Assembly (NCBI GenBank): GCA_023053545.1
Contig: JAKZAN010000005.1
Coordinates: 13,082,001 to 13,146,000, forward strand
Reading direction: 5' to 3'
Length of the DNA: 64,000 nucleotides
DNA from: Lepidurus packardi
Lineage: Eukaryota; Arthropoda; Branchiopoda; Notostraca; Triopsidae
The position numbers were made by a program, and so were the translations under genes. Below, in pieces: positions 35,301 through 49,004 of the stretch. Positions within the stretch are counted from its first letter, which is position 1; every line of letters begins with the position of its first letter. The notes beneath the pieces are model-generated. The model ran no database searches. It saw only the letters and a program-made list of their open reading frames with translations, and was not told the origin of the DNA.

Positions 35301-38300
35301 CTTCCAAGGTATGCGATTTGGGAAACACTTGGCCCGTGTTTCTTGTTGTACGTTATTGGACAGAATCATTCAGTCAATCAATTTGTAAACTTGTAAACAA
35401 TCAAATTGTAAACTTCAAATTGTAAACTTGGACGTTTTTAGTTCGATTACTTGGAACTATTCTTATAATTTAGTTTATATTAATAATTAATTCTATAAGT
35501 CTTAAGAAAGCAGATAACTTTTATTCGAATGTTTTAGATCTAATTAAATTCATTGTTTTGGGTGAGTTAGATCGAAACGATAATGTAAATAACATAATTG
35601 GCCTAAACGTTGTGTTAATTTTTAAGCCATGAACTTAAACTAAGCGAAATTCAAATGAAATTTTAAAATAATAATATTGACAATTTTCTAAGATTTGGAA
35701 TTTGGATTTGCAGTTTCGAGTTTTCATTTCGACTTTAACTTCAATTTCCACTTGAATTAATACTCATTAAATACTTGAATTAATACTTGAATTAAATTCA
35801 CTGCGAGTACCCCATTCAGTTTTGACTTAACTAGAATTCAGAATTTTTTGGCAATTTTTTAAACAGCTGAGCGGGTTTCAAGTGCTCGGGAGGGTTTTTC
35901 TTTGTCTTGAGCTTCTTTTTATCGAGTTGGGGAAAATAAATAGTGGGGCTGATACGTGTCGTAAACGTTCAAACATGTCAAAGGTCGTCACTTTTAAGTT
36001 GTGAAGGGCCGCGAGGCAAATAAAGACAAGTATAAAACGGGCCAAAACGAAAAAAAAATTGTCAAGACAGATTGTTGGGCGGAAACGGAAACTGGGCAAG
36101 GGCAGGGCGTTGAAACCAAAAAGTTCCCCAACTCACTGATTAGGCAGGCATAAAGCTTTGACAAGGGACACACACACACAAAAAAAATCCAGGATTTCGT
36201 TTTTTTCTGTGGTTTTCCCCCTAACCCAAGAACTTGATACGCCACATCAAAGTTGACAAACGTATCTAAATGTTGTATTTTTATTCTTTGTCGTTTCTTC
36301 GTGCGTATAGGGAAACATGAGTCCGCAGATGAAGACTGGAACGCGGTCGTACAATCGGTAAGTTTTCTCCGTCATGGATATTGAATTAACGTCATTGAGA
36401 ATGCGTGAACGGGACCGCGTTTTTTTAATTTTTCAAATTTTTACATCTATTCCTGCGTTTTAAAGGCTGACATGAGTGTTAAAACTGGAGTGAAGTGGAA
36501 TGTTTTCGAACCATTATAAAAAAAAAAAAAACTTTCGAAATAATACTTTGAAAAGCGTGGCATATTTTGGAGCACGCGATGAGAACGTGGGCCAAATGAC
36601 AAATGTTGTCGAGTCCGAACTAATCTGTCTAAGGTCACTGCGGTCACGAAATGATTTCAACGGGGACTTTTAAGCCTTATAAGGTTGCTTTGAAGGTTGC
36701 CGGTAAGCAACAACCGTGTATCCCGGCCTGACTGGGGTAATACCTCTGTAGATCGAACGTATTATAAAAAGGCCCAGCTAAAAATCCTCATTTAGTTAGT
36801 TATTACTGTAGGTGAGAATATGTAATTTGAAGTAAAAGGCTTTTGATACACTGCAAGGCTAGTCTTGAATCTAGTGTTTAGGAACGTTAGCGTTAACTTT
36901 CTTTTTCCAAACTGGCAACGTCGATTTGGGTTTCGAAATTTAACCACGCCGAAAGCGGGCGCGAAATTCAAATCCGTAATTTGAAAACCGCGTATCATTC
37001 CTTTAAGAAATTCGTCAATAATTCAGCAATTGTAGTTTTTACCTTAATTTGGCTCTAGCTTTTAGACTAATCGTAACTCCTTCAATGAGGCTGACTACTT
37101 TGTTTTTTTTTTGAGAATTACTACTTCTTGAAGGTTGTTGACAGTTCTTGATTGCGCACGTACGTACTTGTCTGTGGTTTTGCATCACGCGTACGAAGCA
37201 AGTCGGAATTCGGTCATAACCCACTTCCTTTACATTTCCTTTCATATCCCAGTCATTCAATTTAAAAAATAATACTAATAAATAACAATAATAATACAAA
37301 AATAAATAAATAAAAAATGCTAAGAAACAGTATTTCCGTAGCACAAGGCGTCACAAAATCGAAGACTCATTCAGACCTTTTTTTTTTTTTTTTTTTTTTA
37401 TTTATACTACCAGCGTGAGCGTTTGCTCTTTGCTGGCTTAAAGTTCTAAGTACATACATATTTTGGTATAGGACTTATTACATTGTTTTTTTAGGACTTA
37501 TTACATTGGTCATTCAGACCTTGATCAGGAAGCTTTAAACCACAAACGGGGAGAATAGCAGCAAAAAAAGTCAAATATTTATGTATGCTCACTAAAATGG
37601 CTTCCTTTTCAAACAATAAAAACCACGGCGACTTCCTTTTCAAGCAAGCAAACTCTAATAAATAAAAAAGGAAAATGATAAAGAATCCCTTTCCTCTCGA
37701 TGTAGAATATTTATTTATATACAATCCATCTACAGTTCGGGTTTCAATAACGATTTTAGCTGTTTACAACAACATAGAAAGCGTTTAATTTTTTTCCGCC
37801 AATAATAAGCTTTAGTGCGTTGGTGTAATCTTAGACGCATTTCTCAGACCAACGTTCTAAACTTGTAGAATCCTGTAGAACTTTAGAACAACTTACTATA
37901 AGAGGATGTTATGTTACATGAATATGTTATTGTCACGCGAGCTCTACAACAGATTCTCTTTTTCTTTTACTATGCAGCCAAAACTGCTTCTGGTGAAAAA
38001 TTTCATTCAAGGCATTCCACAGACGCGTCTTTGGTTACCAGCCAACTGGCTGCGTATGGCTCTACCTTACAACTTCTGTCCTCTGACTCATCCTTTATGC
38101 ATGACTGTGTTTATTTTTCAAACGTTATGGCAATGACTTACTAAAAGGTTTCCTTCCTCTCTTGCCTTCCCGTTACTGTAGGTCGCTCTCAGCGCCGTGC
38201 GTGGTGAAACGTTCGATTTCCAAAGCTGACATTACCTTCCACGTGGGCGAGGAACCGGACACGTGGCGGATTCCCGCCGAAAAGTCCGTTTTGGCTCAAG

Positions 38301-39588
38301 CTAATCCGGTTTTCTACGCCATGTTTGTTGGGCCTTTAGCGGAAGCTCAGGCCACCACCGTCCAAGTACCCGACGTGGACGGGCGAGGCTTCGAACATTT
38401 AATCAAGTAAATTATGATTCTTGTTTCTTGCGGTATTTCGCGATAAGCTTAACTTTATCTTGGTTGGCGTCCATTTTGATTGCTACGCAGCTATTAACCT
38501 AGATATAATATTTCCCTTTCTTTTGCGCATCTTCCAGTTTTTTGTATGACGAGCCAGTCAAGTTCCGGTCGGTTATAACAGCTTTAGCGACGTTGCACGC
38601 GGCGCAAAAGTACCTCTGCTCCAACTTGACCGAAGTCTGTGTCCAGTACTTGAGTCAGAACCTGACGGTCCAAAACGCACTAATGATCTTGCAACACGTC
38701 ATGATTTACGCTTCCAATGCGGATTGTATCACAAAAGAGGTCACGTCCTACTCCCTTCCAACCTTACCCTTAGACGAGAAGCCTTTGCCGTCAGCGCCAC
38801 CCATGGATGATTCAGAAAGTGACCTTGACCACGTGGCCGTCGCCAAACAGCCGTTGCATCAGCCAACCCCGTCCCATTTCCGGAAGCGTGGCTTATCGGA
38901 CAGTTGCGAGAACCTACTCCACCCGCACCCGGCTCTTCATCAGCCCGAGACCAACGGTACAAACTGGTGCGCCCTGCTGGCGCGCCAGACCTTCGAGTTT
39001 ATCGACTCGCATGGGACCGCCATCTTGGTGTCGGAGGAATTTGAAGATTTGCCTCAACATATCTTGGAAAGCATCGTGGCACGTGACAATCTCGACGTGC
39101 GTGAGATCGACGTCCTGGACGCGTTGATCCGTTGGGCGAGTTGCGAGTGCAAACGGCGGAAACTGGAAGAAACGATCGCGAATCGAAGACTCGTGCTAGG
39201 CGACTTGATCTGGCGAGTGCGGTTTCTGACCATGAATGCCGAGCAATTCCTCGTCGGACCGGTGGCATCTGGCCTGTTGACTGTTGATGAGCACCTACCG
39301 CTCATTAACTACCTACAGGGCCACTTGGACCAGTCCCAGTTATCGGACGAATTGCAGCAACAGATGCCCCAACTGGCCAGCAAACGCTGTCTCAAAGCCG
39401 AGTCTTCGATTCCTAGTCTTCCGGCCAGTTCACCCTCCCTCAAATCGGCCGACCCCTCCCGAAGTATTCACTTCCAGTCCACGTTGCCTGACTCGTTGAA
39501 TCTAGACGATTCAATTCCCCGGAGTCGGGCGAAGAACCCGCGGATGATGGAGAAGTTCTTTGTTTGTTTAGCCTGTATATTTGAGTGA
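32311..39588 (+). CDS. BTB-BACK domain protein (BTBD1/2/3/6-like)
   Basis: Exons 32311-32334, 36311-36357, 38182-38406 and 38538-39588; 448 residues; phases agree (0, 2, 2). The two small 5' exons give MGNKSATQ and GNMSPQMKTGTRSYNR; the start MGNKSA resembles an N-myristoylation site. The BTB domain (about residues 25-155) has DITFHVGEEPDTWRIPAEKS, VLAQANPVFYAMFVGPLAE and HLINFLYDE. An insertion of about 85 residues rich in Pro, Ser and Asp follows before the BACK domain (FEFIDSHGTAILVSEEFEDL, LDALIRWASCECKRR). Family members are mostly substrate adaptors for Cullin-3 ubiquitin ligases. The C-terminal PHR-type domain of BTBD1/2/3/6 is not found. Introns of 4.0 and 1.8 kb are exceptional here, so the far 5' exons are less certain than the rest. 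Confidence 0.8.
32335..36310 (+). other. Large first intron of the BTB gene
   Basis: About 4.0 kb with no coding exon, RNA gene or mobile element that I can support. Its size against the 50-200 bp norm suggests regulatory content, but I see no specific motif. Confidence 0.5.
37368..37522 (-). mobile_element. Poly(A)-tailed retroposon in BTB intron 2 with 12-bp target-site duplication
   Basis: CATTCAGACCTT occurs exactly at 37368-37379 and again at 37511-37522. Between them lies a run of about 20 T and a body of about 110 bp. Read on the minus strand the body ends in a hairpin (CCAGC.AAGAGCAAACGCTCAC.GCTGG, 37410-37436), then TATAAATAAA and a poly(A) tail. Duplicated flanks plus a tail are the signature of LINE-mediated insertion; a 3' hairpin is typical of several LINE/SINE tails. 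The element is short, so either a SINE or a 5'-truncated LINE. Confidence 0.8.
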
Positions 39589-40418
39589 AAAAAGTTGAGG
39601 CTTTCTTAGTTATCAAGCTGCTGTTGAAACATTTAGAGACTCAATCCGGTGCAATGATTCGGTCGTGTTTTTTTCCGATCCTGGTTGTTTTGATACTCAT
39701 CTCTTTCCACTGTTTTTCGCCCCAAATTGTGACAAAAGCGAAGATTCGAATTAACCGGTGCTTCTTGTGTTGTTGTTCTTCTAAACACAATGTTTGTTTT
39801 TCTCTTTCAATTGCATGTGATGAATAACCAAGTGCAATCAGAAATTAAGGTTATTATATAACGTTATTATTGGCGGAGCATAGAGCGTTGGCAAAACTAG
39901 TCGATTATCTGCCAGGGTGACATGAAAGGAACCTGGCGAAACAAATTCTATTTCCTTGTTGTAATTTCGAGAAAATATATCTCTTAATCTCGTATTATAT
40001 ACCAGCCCAGTTTATTTTATCTCAAACTACTAGCCCTCTTTGAAAAAGATACTTCTTTAATATTTTTTAACATATTTGAGTAATAATTTAAGTATAATGA
40101 AAAATGTATTAATTTATAGCGCTAATAGGAAATAAAGTCTATAAATTCCCAAAAAATACTTCGTGTAAACATCATCAAGTTGAACTTAATCCAAGTTTAT
40201 ATCAATATTTGGCATTTCATCATTCATTCGTAGCATTTTTTCGTAATTTTTTAACTAAAGGTTTTCTTCAATTTAACCGTCTGAGTTAATTTAACTTGTT
40301 TACTACAGTTAAACTTGCTAGCAAAAGACCAGTCTACCCATGTCTTACATCACTTTTACCGTAGACAAACGATAGGACTCTTAATTGTCCAATTATTAGG
40401 AAATTAATTCATTTCAAC
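39589..40418. other. Gene-free stretch after the BTB gene
   Basis: About 830 bp, AT-rich towards the minisatellite. I see only the probable BTB 3' UTR. Confidence 0.45.
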
Positions 40419-41272
40419 TTATCCTTTCCTAGTTTAATTCATTAATTAATTCATTTCAAATTATCCTTTCCTAGTTTAATTCATTAATTAATTCATTTCA
40501 ACTTATCCTTTCCTAGTTTAATTCATTAATTAATTCATTTCAACTTATCCTTTCCTAGTTTAATTCATTAATTCATTCATTTCAAATTATCCTTTCCTAG
40601 TTTAATTCATTAATTAATTCATTTCAACTTATCCTTTCCTAGTTTAATTCATTAATTAATTCATTTCAAATTATCCTTTCCTAGTTTAATTCATTAATTC
40701 ATTCATTTCAACTTATCCCTTCCTAGTTTAATTCATTAATTAATTCATTTCAACTTATCCTTTCCTAGTTTAATTCATTAATTAATTCATTTCAACTTAT
40801 CCTTTCCTAGTTTAATTCATTAATTAATTCATTTCAAATTATCCTTTCCTAGTTTAATTCATTAATTAATTCATTTCAACTTATCCTTTCCTAGTTTAAT
40901 TCATTAATTAATTCATTTCAACTTATCCTTTCCTAGTTTAATTCATTAATTCATTCATTTCAAATTATCCTTTCCTAGTTTAATTCATTAATTAATTCAT
41001 TTCAACTTATCCTTTCCTAGTTTAATTCATTAATTAATTCATTTCAAATTATCCTTTCCTAGTTTAATTCATTAATTCATTCATTTCAACTTATCCCTTC
41101 CTAGTTTAATTCATTAATTAATTCATTTCAACTTATCCTTTCCTAGTTTAATTCATTAATTAATTCATTTCAACTTATCCTTTCCTAGTTTAATTCATTA
41201 ATTAATTCATTTCAAATTATCCTTTCCTAGTTTAATTCATTAATTCATTCATTTCAAATTATCCTTTCCTAG
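40419..41272. repeat. 42-bp minisatellite, 20 full copies, with 9-unit higher-order repeat
   Basis: The unit TTATCCTTTCCTAGTTTAAT, followed by TCATTAATTAATTCATTTCA and AC or AA, is 42 bp and is repeated from 40419, with a partial copy at the end. Three variant positions (last base A or C; ATTC for ATTA; CCC for CTT) form the same order in copies 2-10 (40461-40838) and 11-19 (40839-41216), so the array contains an exact 378-bp duplication. There are no spacers between units, which excludes CRISPR. Confidence 0.95.
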
Positions 41273-41899
41273 GGCAATAGACAAAAGTTCAATAGGCTGC
41301 AGCTTTATAGCGTTCTTTAGGTTTTTCTCTAATACTTTGATAAATTGAACTCTGATAGTGTCTAGTTAAAAGCGGATCGTCTTTCAAGATCTGCTAACAG
41401 ATTGACATATCAACAGGAGCACCCTTTTCAAGTTTCCCCAAAGAACGGGCTAAACCATTCAACCTACTTAATAAGTGCCATTAAGGAATCGCCAAAAACG
41501 CACATGCTGATACCAGCACGATTGACTAGGCGACAGGACTTTAATCACGTATTAAGATATAAGCTGTCTACGGGAAAATCACATTTTTGGCGTGGTCTAG
41601 GAATTCCTAAGGGTTTTGCCTATTAACGTTTTCCTTACGGAGGTAATTTGCTACCATTCAAAAGGAAGTCCTACCTTCTCATTGGCAGTTAATTCGATTT
41701 TGTCCCTTGGACGAAAAGCACGAGCAACTGCAAGTAAAACTTGCGAGTGCCGAAGAACAACATTGGGAGTTTGTTTGTCCACTGGTTGTTACTTTGAACC
41801 ATGGTTTCGGATAGCCTCGTCTGTGCCCCGAGGAAGAACCTGGGCAGACGTGTCTGCTTCCGCTGCATGTGCGTGCAGTTCTATGCTACCGTCTTGAAA
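41273..41899. other. Region between minisatellite and UMPS
   Basis: About 630 bp, probably the UMPS promoter and 5' UTR. An in-frame upstream ATG lies at 41801. Confidence 0.45.
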
Positions 41900-43734
41900 A
41901 TGGACGCCCTGGCCACCAAACTGTTCGAAATTAACGCGGTTAAATTCGGCGAATACAAGCTCAAAAGTGGCCTCCTTTCTCCCATTTACTTTGATCTCCG
42001 AGTCATCGTCTCTTTCCCAGATCAACTGGTAAGCAAACACCTTATATTAGCCTATTTTCCCTGTACTAATCATGCCAAAGCCCTTAGTAAGGGACTGTTT
42101 CACTGTTGGTTCCATTTTCCCTAGGCGACAGTGAGTCAATTCTTATGGGAAGCCCGTGAAGACGCTAGCTGTGACTTGGTTTGTGGTGTGCCTTATACTG
42201 CGTTACCCTTAGCCACGTTGATCTCAGCCAAGAATGGCATCCCCATGCTTTTGAGGCGAAAAGAAGCCAAAGATTACGGCACCAAGAAGCTCATAGAAGG
42301 CAATTATCGCCAAGGACAAACGTGCCTCATTATAGAAGATGTGGTGACCAGTGGCTCCAGTATTCTTGAAACTGCTAGAGTAAAAAGATAATCATAGACA
42401 CCTCAAACCTGTCATACAGAGTTAATCATCCTGCTTTTGGTCTAGGAATTGCAAGCTGTTGGCCTTAACGTCACTGATGCTGTAGTTCTCCTTGACAGAG
42501 AACAAGGCGGAAAAGCCAATCTAGCGCAGAATGGCATTCGAATGCATAGCGTTTTCACTATCCATAAAGTACCTAGAACCATTTCCTATAGCGTAATCTC
42601 GTCTACATTTCATACTTTGGTGCGTTTGTTAGTTCATGAAAGCGTTGGAACAGGCGGGGAAGGTGGATCACGTGACCGTCCAAAGCGTCTTCAAGTTCGT
42701 TAAGGAACATACAGAGCTCTTAGCCACTTCAAAGCCGGTTGCAAATGAACGATTGACTTTGTCGCTTGAAGAACGCAAAGAGAAGGCGCAGAGTCCTTTG
42801 GCCAAGAAACTGTTTCAGATCATGATGGATAAAAAGAGCAATTTAAGTGTGGCTGTGGATGTTCGGACTGGACAAGAGATGTTAGCTTTAGCTGAGCAAG
42901 TGGGGCCGTCTATTTGCTTGCTCAAGACCCATATTGACATCATTGACAACTTTACCTTTGAATACTTGATGGAACTGCAGCAAATCGCGGAGAAGCATAA
43001 TTTCCTCATCATGGAAGACAGGCAAGTTTCCTTTTCTGCCTTTAAAACTCGGTCATTTAAATCATTGTGGCTACGGGTCTTTGTTCGTTTTGTCCTGGTT
43101 TGAATTTGAGATTGTTTTCATTACTCATAGGAAGTTTGCTGACATTGGGAACACAACTTACCTGCAATATGGCGGAGGCGTTCATCGGATTTCACACTGG
43201 GCTCATTTAGTTACAGCTCACGGATTACCTGGGCCTGGTTTATTAGCTGGAATTTCACAAGAGATTCAAGAACTGGAGAAAGAACGGCCAGGACTGGCGG
43301 GCTTGCGTGGCGCTGTTCTCGTAGCGGACATGAGTAGCGCGGGAAATTTGACTACTCCATCTTACGCAGAAAGTAATAACACATTTCTCCCGCTATAAAA
43401 GTTTTGAATCTAACGGTTTTGTGTACTTGCTTTTCTATTTTCAGGTACATTGAAACTGGCTGAAGAGCATAAGGATTTAGTACTGGGTTATGTCTCCCAA
43501 AGTAGCTTTAGTGACGACGCTGGCTTGATTCAGATGACTCCGGGAGTTAAGTTAGAAGTTGGCAGTGATACTTTGGGTCAAAACTATTCCACACCGGAAG
43601 TAGCTGTCGTACAAAAGGGCGCGGACTTGATCATTGCTGGTAGAGGTGTCATTGCTGCCCCAGACCCTGCAAAACAAGCTCAGGAATACCAGAAATGTGG
43701 CTGGGAGGCGTTGATGAAAAGAATCTCCAAGTGA
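41900..43734 (+). CDS. UMPS: Bifunctional UMP synthase (orotate phosphoribosyltransferase + OMP decarboxylase)
   Basis: Exons 41900-42028, 42125-42379, 42446-42568, 42633-43021, 43131-43372 and 43445-43734; 475 residues, close to the usual 480. It catalyses the last two steps of de novo pyrimidine synthesis: orotate + PRPP to OMP, then decarboxylation to UMP. The OPRT half has the PRPP-binding loop [11 protein letters not shown] (about residues 112-122). The OMPDC half has [19 protein letters not shown] and the catalytic [11 protein letters not shown] (about 297-307), where Asp, Lys and Asp form the charged network. Intron 4 (43022-43130) starts GCAAGT, a GC-AG intron: only this choice gives DRKFADIG. 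I chose the ATG at 41900; an in-frame ATG at 41801 would add 33 residues of unconserved type. AATAAA at 43826-43831. Cytosolic. Confidence 0.97.
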
Positions 43735-44252
43735 AATTCTATCCTAGAATGTCCTTAAACCCTTAGTTCCTCACAAGTGGACTTGTCCAAGTTCTTCCAT
43801 TTTTAAATTCACTTTTTACGTCTGAAATAAATTAGTTGAGTGTTCCAACACTTGACGAGTAAACCAATGAACTTCTATTTATTAATCCAATCCAGTCAAG
43901 ATTGAAAAACAATTGAGCTTGAAAAACGTCAAACAACTTTATAGAAGACAACTTGTATTTGACTTGAAAAGATGGGGGAAAATGGATTATATTGCGAGGG
44001 GGAAGGGGTTATTGTTTTATCTTTTTTAAAAAGGGACACATCAGGAATTACACAAGCGTTTTCGTGAAGCAAAATTACGTGGGCACCAGTACGATACCGC
44101 AGTGCTTACAACATTCAAACATAATGGTCAAAAAGGAATGAACATGAAGCCACAATTCTTGACACAGCACCCAAACCCCATATTCTCTTGAAATGTTTGC
44201 ATTCGCTTATTACGACTTTCATTTTGTTGCATTTTTGTTGCGTTGTATCCTT
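43735..44252. other. Convergent 3' region of UMPS and DBNL
   Basis: About 520 bp of 3' UTR sequence between two stops on opposite strands; no further gene. Confidence 0.5.
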
Positions 44253-46537
44253 TTATTCCTCAGCCAATTCGACGTAATTGGCAGGGAAAAGGCCATAACG
44301 ACCATCAGGAGCAAAGCCTTGCCACCAGCCCTCATCAATCTGGTCTATGTGCGTAATCAAGTCCCCCGGATCAAAAGAAATTTCCGTTTCATCAGCTAAA
44401 ACAAAAGACAAAACTCATCAACAACTTCTTGGTCGCCTTTTGAACCCCAGAAATTAAACAAGAAATCTGTCTTACCAGCTTGGTAGTCATACAACGCTCT
44501 GGCACACAATCCTGTTCCATTAGTTGTCTGTTTCTCTTCCTCGGCCAGAACAACTGGTACTCCCTGACCTTGCTCGCGTAAAACAGCACCAATCGGATCC
44601 TTAATTTCTGGTCCAGCCTCCAAGGGCGGGGCTAAAATTCAAGAATATTATAAATGAGTCCCTCTTCTACTTCTTCTTCCTCTAAAAGAAATGATACTAT
44701 AGCTTTAAACCTAAACCTAAAAATAAGAAATATATAAAAAAAAAAATGGAAATAAAACTCACATTCCCAATCCTGATCTTCTTCCTTTTCCTCGTCACTT
44801 TCTTCTCGGGGCGGCAATCCCGTTTGCAACGCTTGCTGTATGGGCGATACGGTCGTAGCAGGCAAAGGAGGAGCTTCAACTGGTAAAGGAGGCGGAGCTT
44901 GGTGTTCAATTTCTTGGATTTCCTCCGGCAGCGCTACTGGTGGAATTTCTGGTGGAACTTCCGCTCGTGGACTCACAATAGGCTCCGGCAAGACTACTTT
45001 CTCTGTGGGAGACGTTGGTGGGAAGCTTTGGCTACTCGAGCGAACATTGAGTTGCCCTGCCGCGGAATTCTGTTCGAAAACCGCCCGTGCGTCAACTGAG
45101 CGTTGACGGATCAATGACTGCGCTTCTTGACTGCGCTGCCGGCGCATGGCTTCACTGCGCAGGCGTCGTTCTTCCTCGTCGCGCTGATCTTCCGCGACTT
45201 GTTGCTCCCAGCGTTTCTTTTGCTGGCTGACGGACGTCGTTTCGCGTTCTGCCACGACGCGTTCAGCTTCACGTTGTTCGTCGATGCCGCGCATGCGTTG
45301 AGCTACTTGTTCGTTGCGTACCTGGGTCGCTTGCAATTCTCGGGCTTTTAATTCTTCATCCATTTGCTTCCTTTCAGATAAACGGCGTTGCCGCTCGGAA
45401 GCTTGGCGAGCCTTTTCTTCTTTTTCTTCCCTTTCCCAAAAACTATCGCGTTCTTTAGCGTTAATTTCTTGCGTTGGAACTACGCGTTTATACACTGTGC
45501 CCTGGAAATAATATAACATTATTATACCTGTACTGGTTCTTTATTAAACCATAAATTGGGAAAGGTTGGAAAAAATTGGATAATTGGATAAATTGGAAAA
45601 TGGTCTAAATAAACTGGAAAATGGTTTAAATAAATGGGAAAATTTCAATAAAAATAAGTTTGAAGTAACAAGAAGTTACCACGGGTGCAGAATCAGCTCC
45701 AGGATCGGAACGTTCCTTAAAACTGTAAGCGGAGCCCGTAGCTCTGGAAACTCGCTCAACAATGACTTCGGGGTCCACATCGTCTTCGGTGCGAGCGTTA
45801 ATTGTGACGTGGTGACCTCTGAAAAATTTTTCCACTTCGTGGACGTGATTGGCACATGTTCCTTTACGGACAACTGGGGCTCCTTCACCTTGCTATAAAA
45901 AAAAAAAAGAAAAGAAATATTAGTATAATGGTGCATTGTGAATTGCTGAATGCCACGGTGTGTTGAATGCTTTTAAAGTGCTTTTAAAAGCATCAACTAT
46001 CGTATCAAGCAACTGCTTAGGAACTTTTCGACATGAACACTTGACAAGTACCGGAAATGTCAAGGTTTATGATACTTGATCTAACTGATAGAAAGAAAGA
46101 TAACGGTTATCATTGAGGCGAAAAGGAAAACGGATGAAGAGGATTTTATACACTATTATACAGACCCAGTTGATGAAGACGAACTTGGGAAGACTGGTTT
46201 TGGGATCTAGGACTCTGCAGAAAGCATACATGATTTTGCCGCTACTTAAATCCTCGGCCATCTCAACCAATCCACCATCTGAACGAATAAAAGCGTATAA
46301 AATGAATATAGGGGGCAATTGGAAAGGTTTACCTCCTTTGCTGACTAATTTTAGATCGTAAGTTTGTCCTTCGTAACTAAACAAGGCCCTAATAAAATAC
46401 ACATGATAAGTTTGGAAACGTTTATACTACAGATGAAGGTTTAGATAGACTTACCAGTCGGTGGGGCTCTTTTCATCAACGACTTCAGACCAAGCCGCGA
46501 GCATGGCATCGCGATGCTTGGTCAAATTTATAGCCAT
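44253..46537 (-). CDS. DBNL: Drebrin-like protein / actin-binding protein 1 (ADF-H + SH3)
   Basis: Seven exons on the minus strand: 46455-46537, 46333-46388, 46166-46278, 45680-45892, 44763-45501, 44476-44631, 44253-44395; 500 residues. The N-terminal ADF-homology domain (about 1-135) starts [20 protein letters not shown], with EKSPTDWALFSYEG and [15 protein letters not shown] long charged coiled-coil-like segment rich in Arg, Glu and Gln follows (about 165-290), then a Pro-rich acidic linker ([30 protein letters not shown]). The C-terminal SH3 domain reads [37 protein letters not shown]. The family links F-actin to dynamin and endocytosis. All junctions are consistent with GT-AG and phase. 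The start lies 446 bp from that of divergently transcribed RIOK2. Intron 4 holds imperfect TTGGAAAATGG repeats. Confidence 0.95.
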
Positions 46538-46983
46538 GGTATGTACTTTAGAAAACGTATAAAATATGCTGGGTTGGTAACGTATTTCACGCGAAAATTT
46601 GCATACTATTTCGCCGGAACAAGGAGAATTTTTCAAGTTGACACCGTCATCGTAAACCACTGAACCGCAATTCCGGATCGGCGACGAATGAACTGCGATT
46701 TTGTCGGTTCGCTCATCTATGTGCACAAATGTCTCAAAAGACTAAATTTTCATCCCTTATTTAGCTAAAAAGTACCTTTAATCAATTAACTTTTAGCAGT
46801 AAAATCTCTACAAGAGAGTCTGTAAAATTATGAAGTATTAAAAATAACAGTTTTCACACATTAAAACTTACAAAAAGGATATAATTTCGAGAGCTGGAGT
46901 TGATCAGTTATCACGTGTTTGTGTTTTGCTTTGCACTTGCAGATCCTTGCATACAGTTAAGCCTCGCATAGCGTCTTGCAAAG
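46538..46983. other. Divergent promoter region DBNL / RIOK2
   Basis: 446 bp between two start codons on opposite strands; likely shared regulatory region. I see no clear TATA box. Confidence 0.5.
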
Positions 46984-48980
<1,997 letters not shown>

Positions 48981-49004
48981 ATATGGCAAAATTTCTTTAT
49001 AACC

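Noticed and set aside
36503-36539. A-rich run flanked by TTTCGAA as a second retroposon
   Set aside because: The flanks are a short palindrome and the body is too short; no convincing duplication.
38999-39305. Minus-strand ORFs over the BACK domain
   Set aside because: Shadow frames of the conserved BTB-BACK coding exon.
40419-41272. Regular 42-bp repeats as a CRISPR array
   Set aside because: Units are directly adjacent with no unique spacers, and the context is a eukaryotic nuclear genome.
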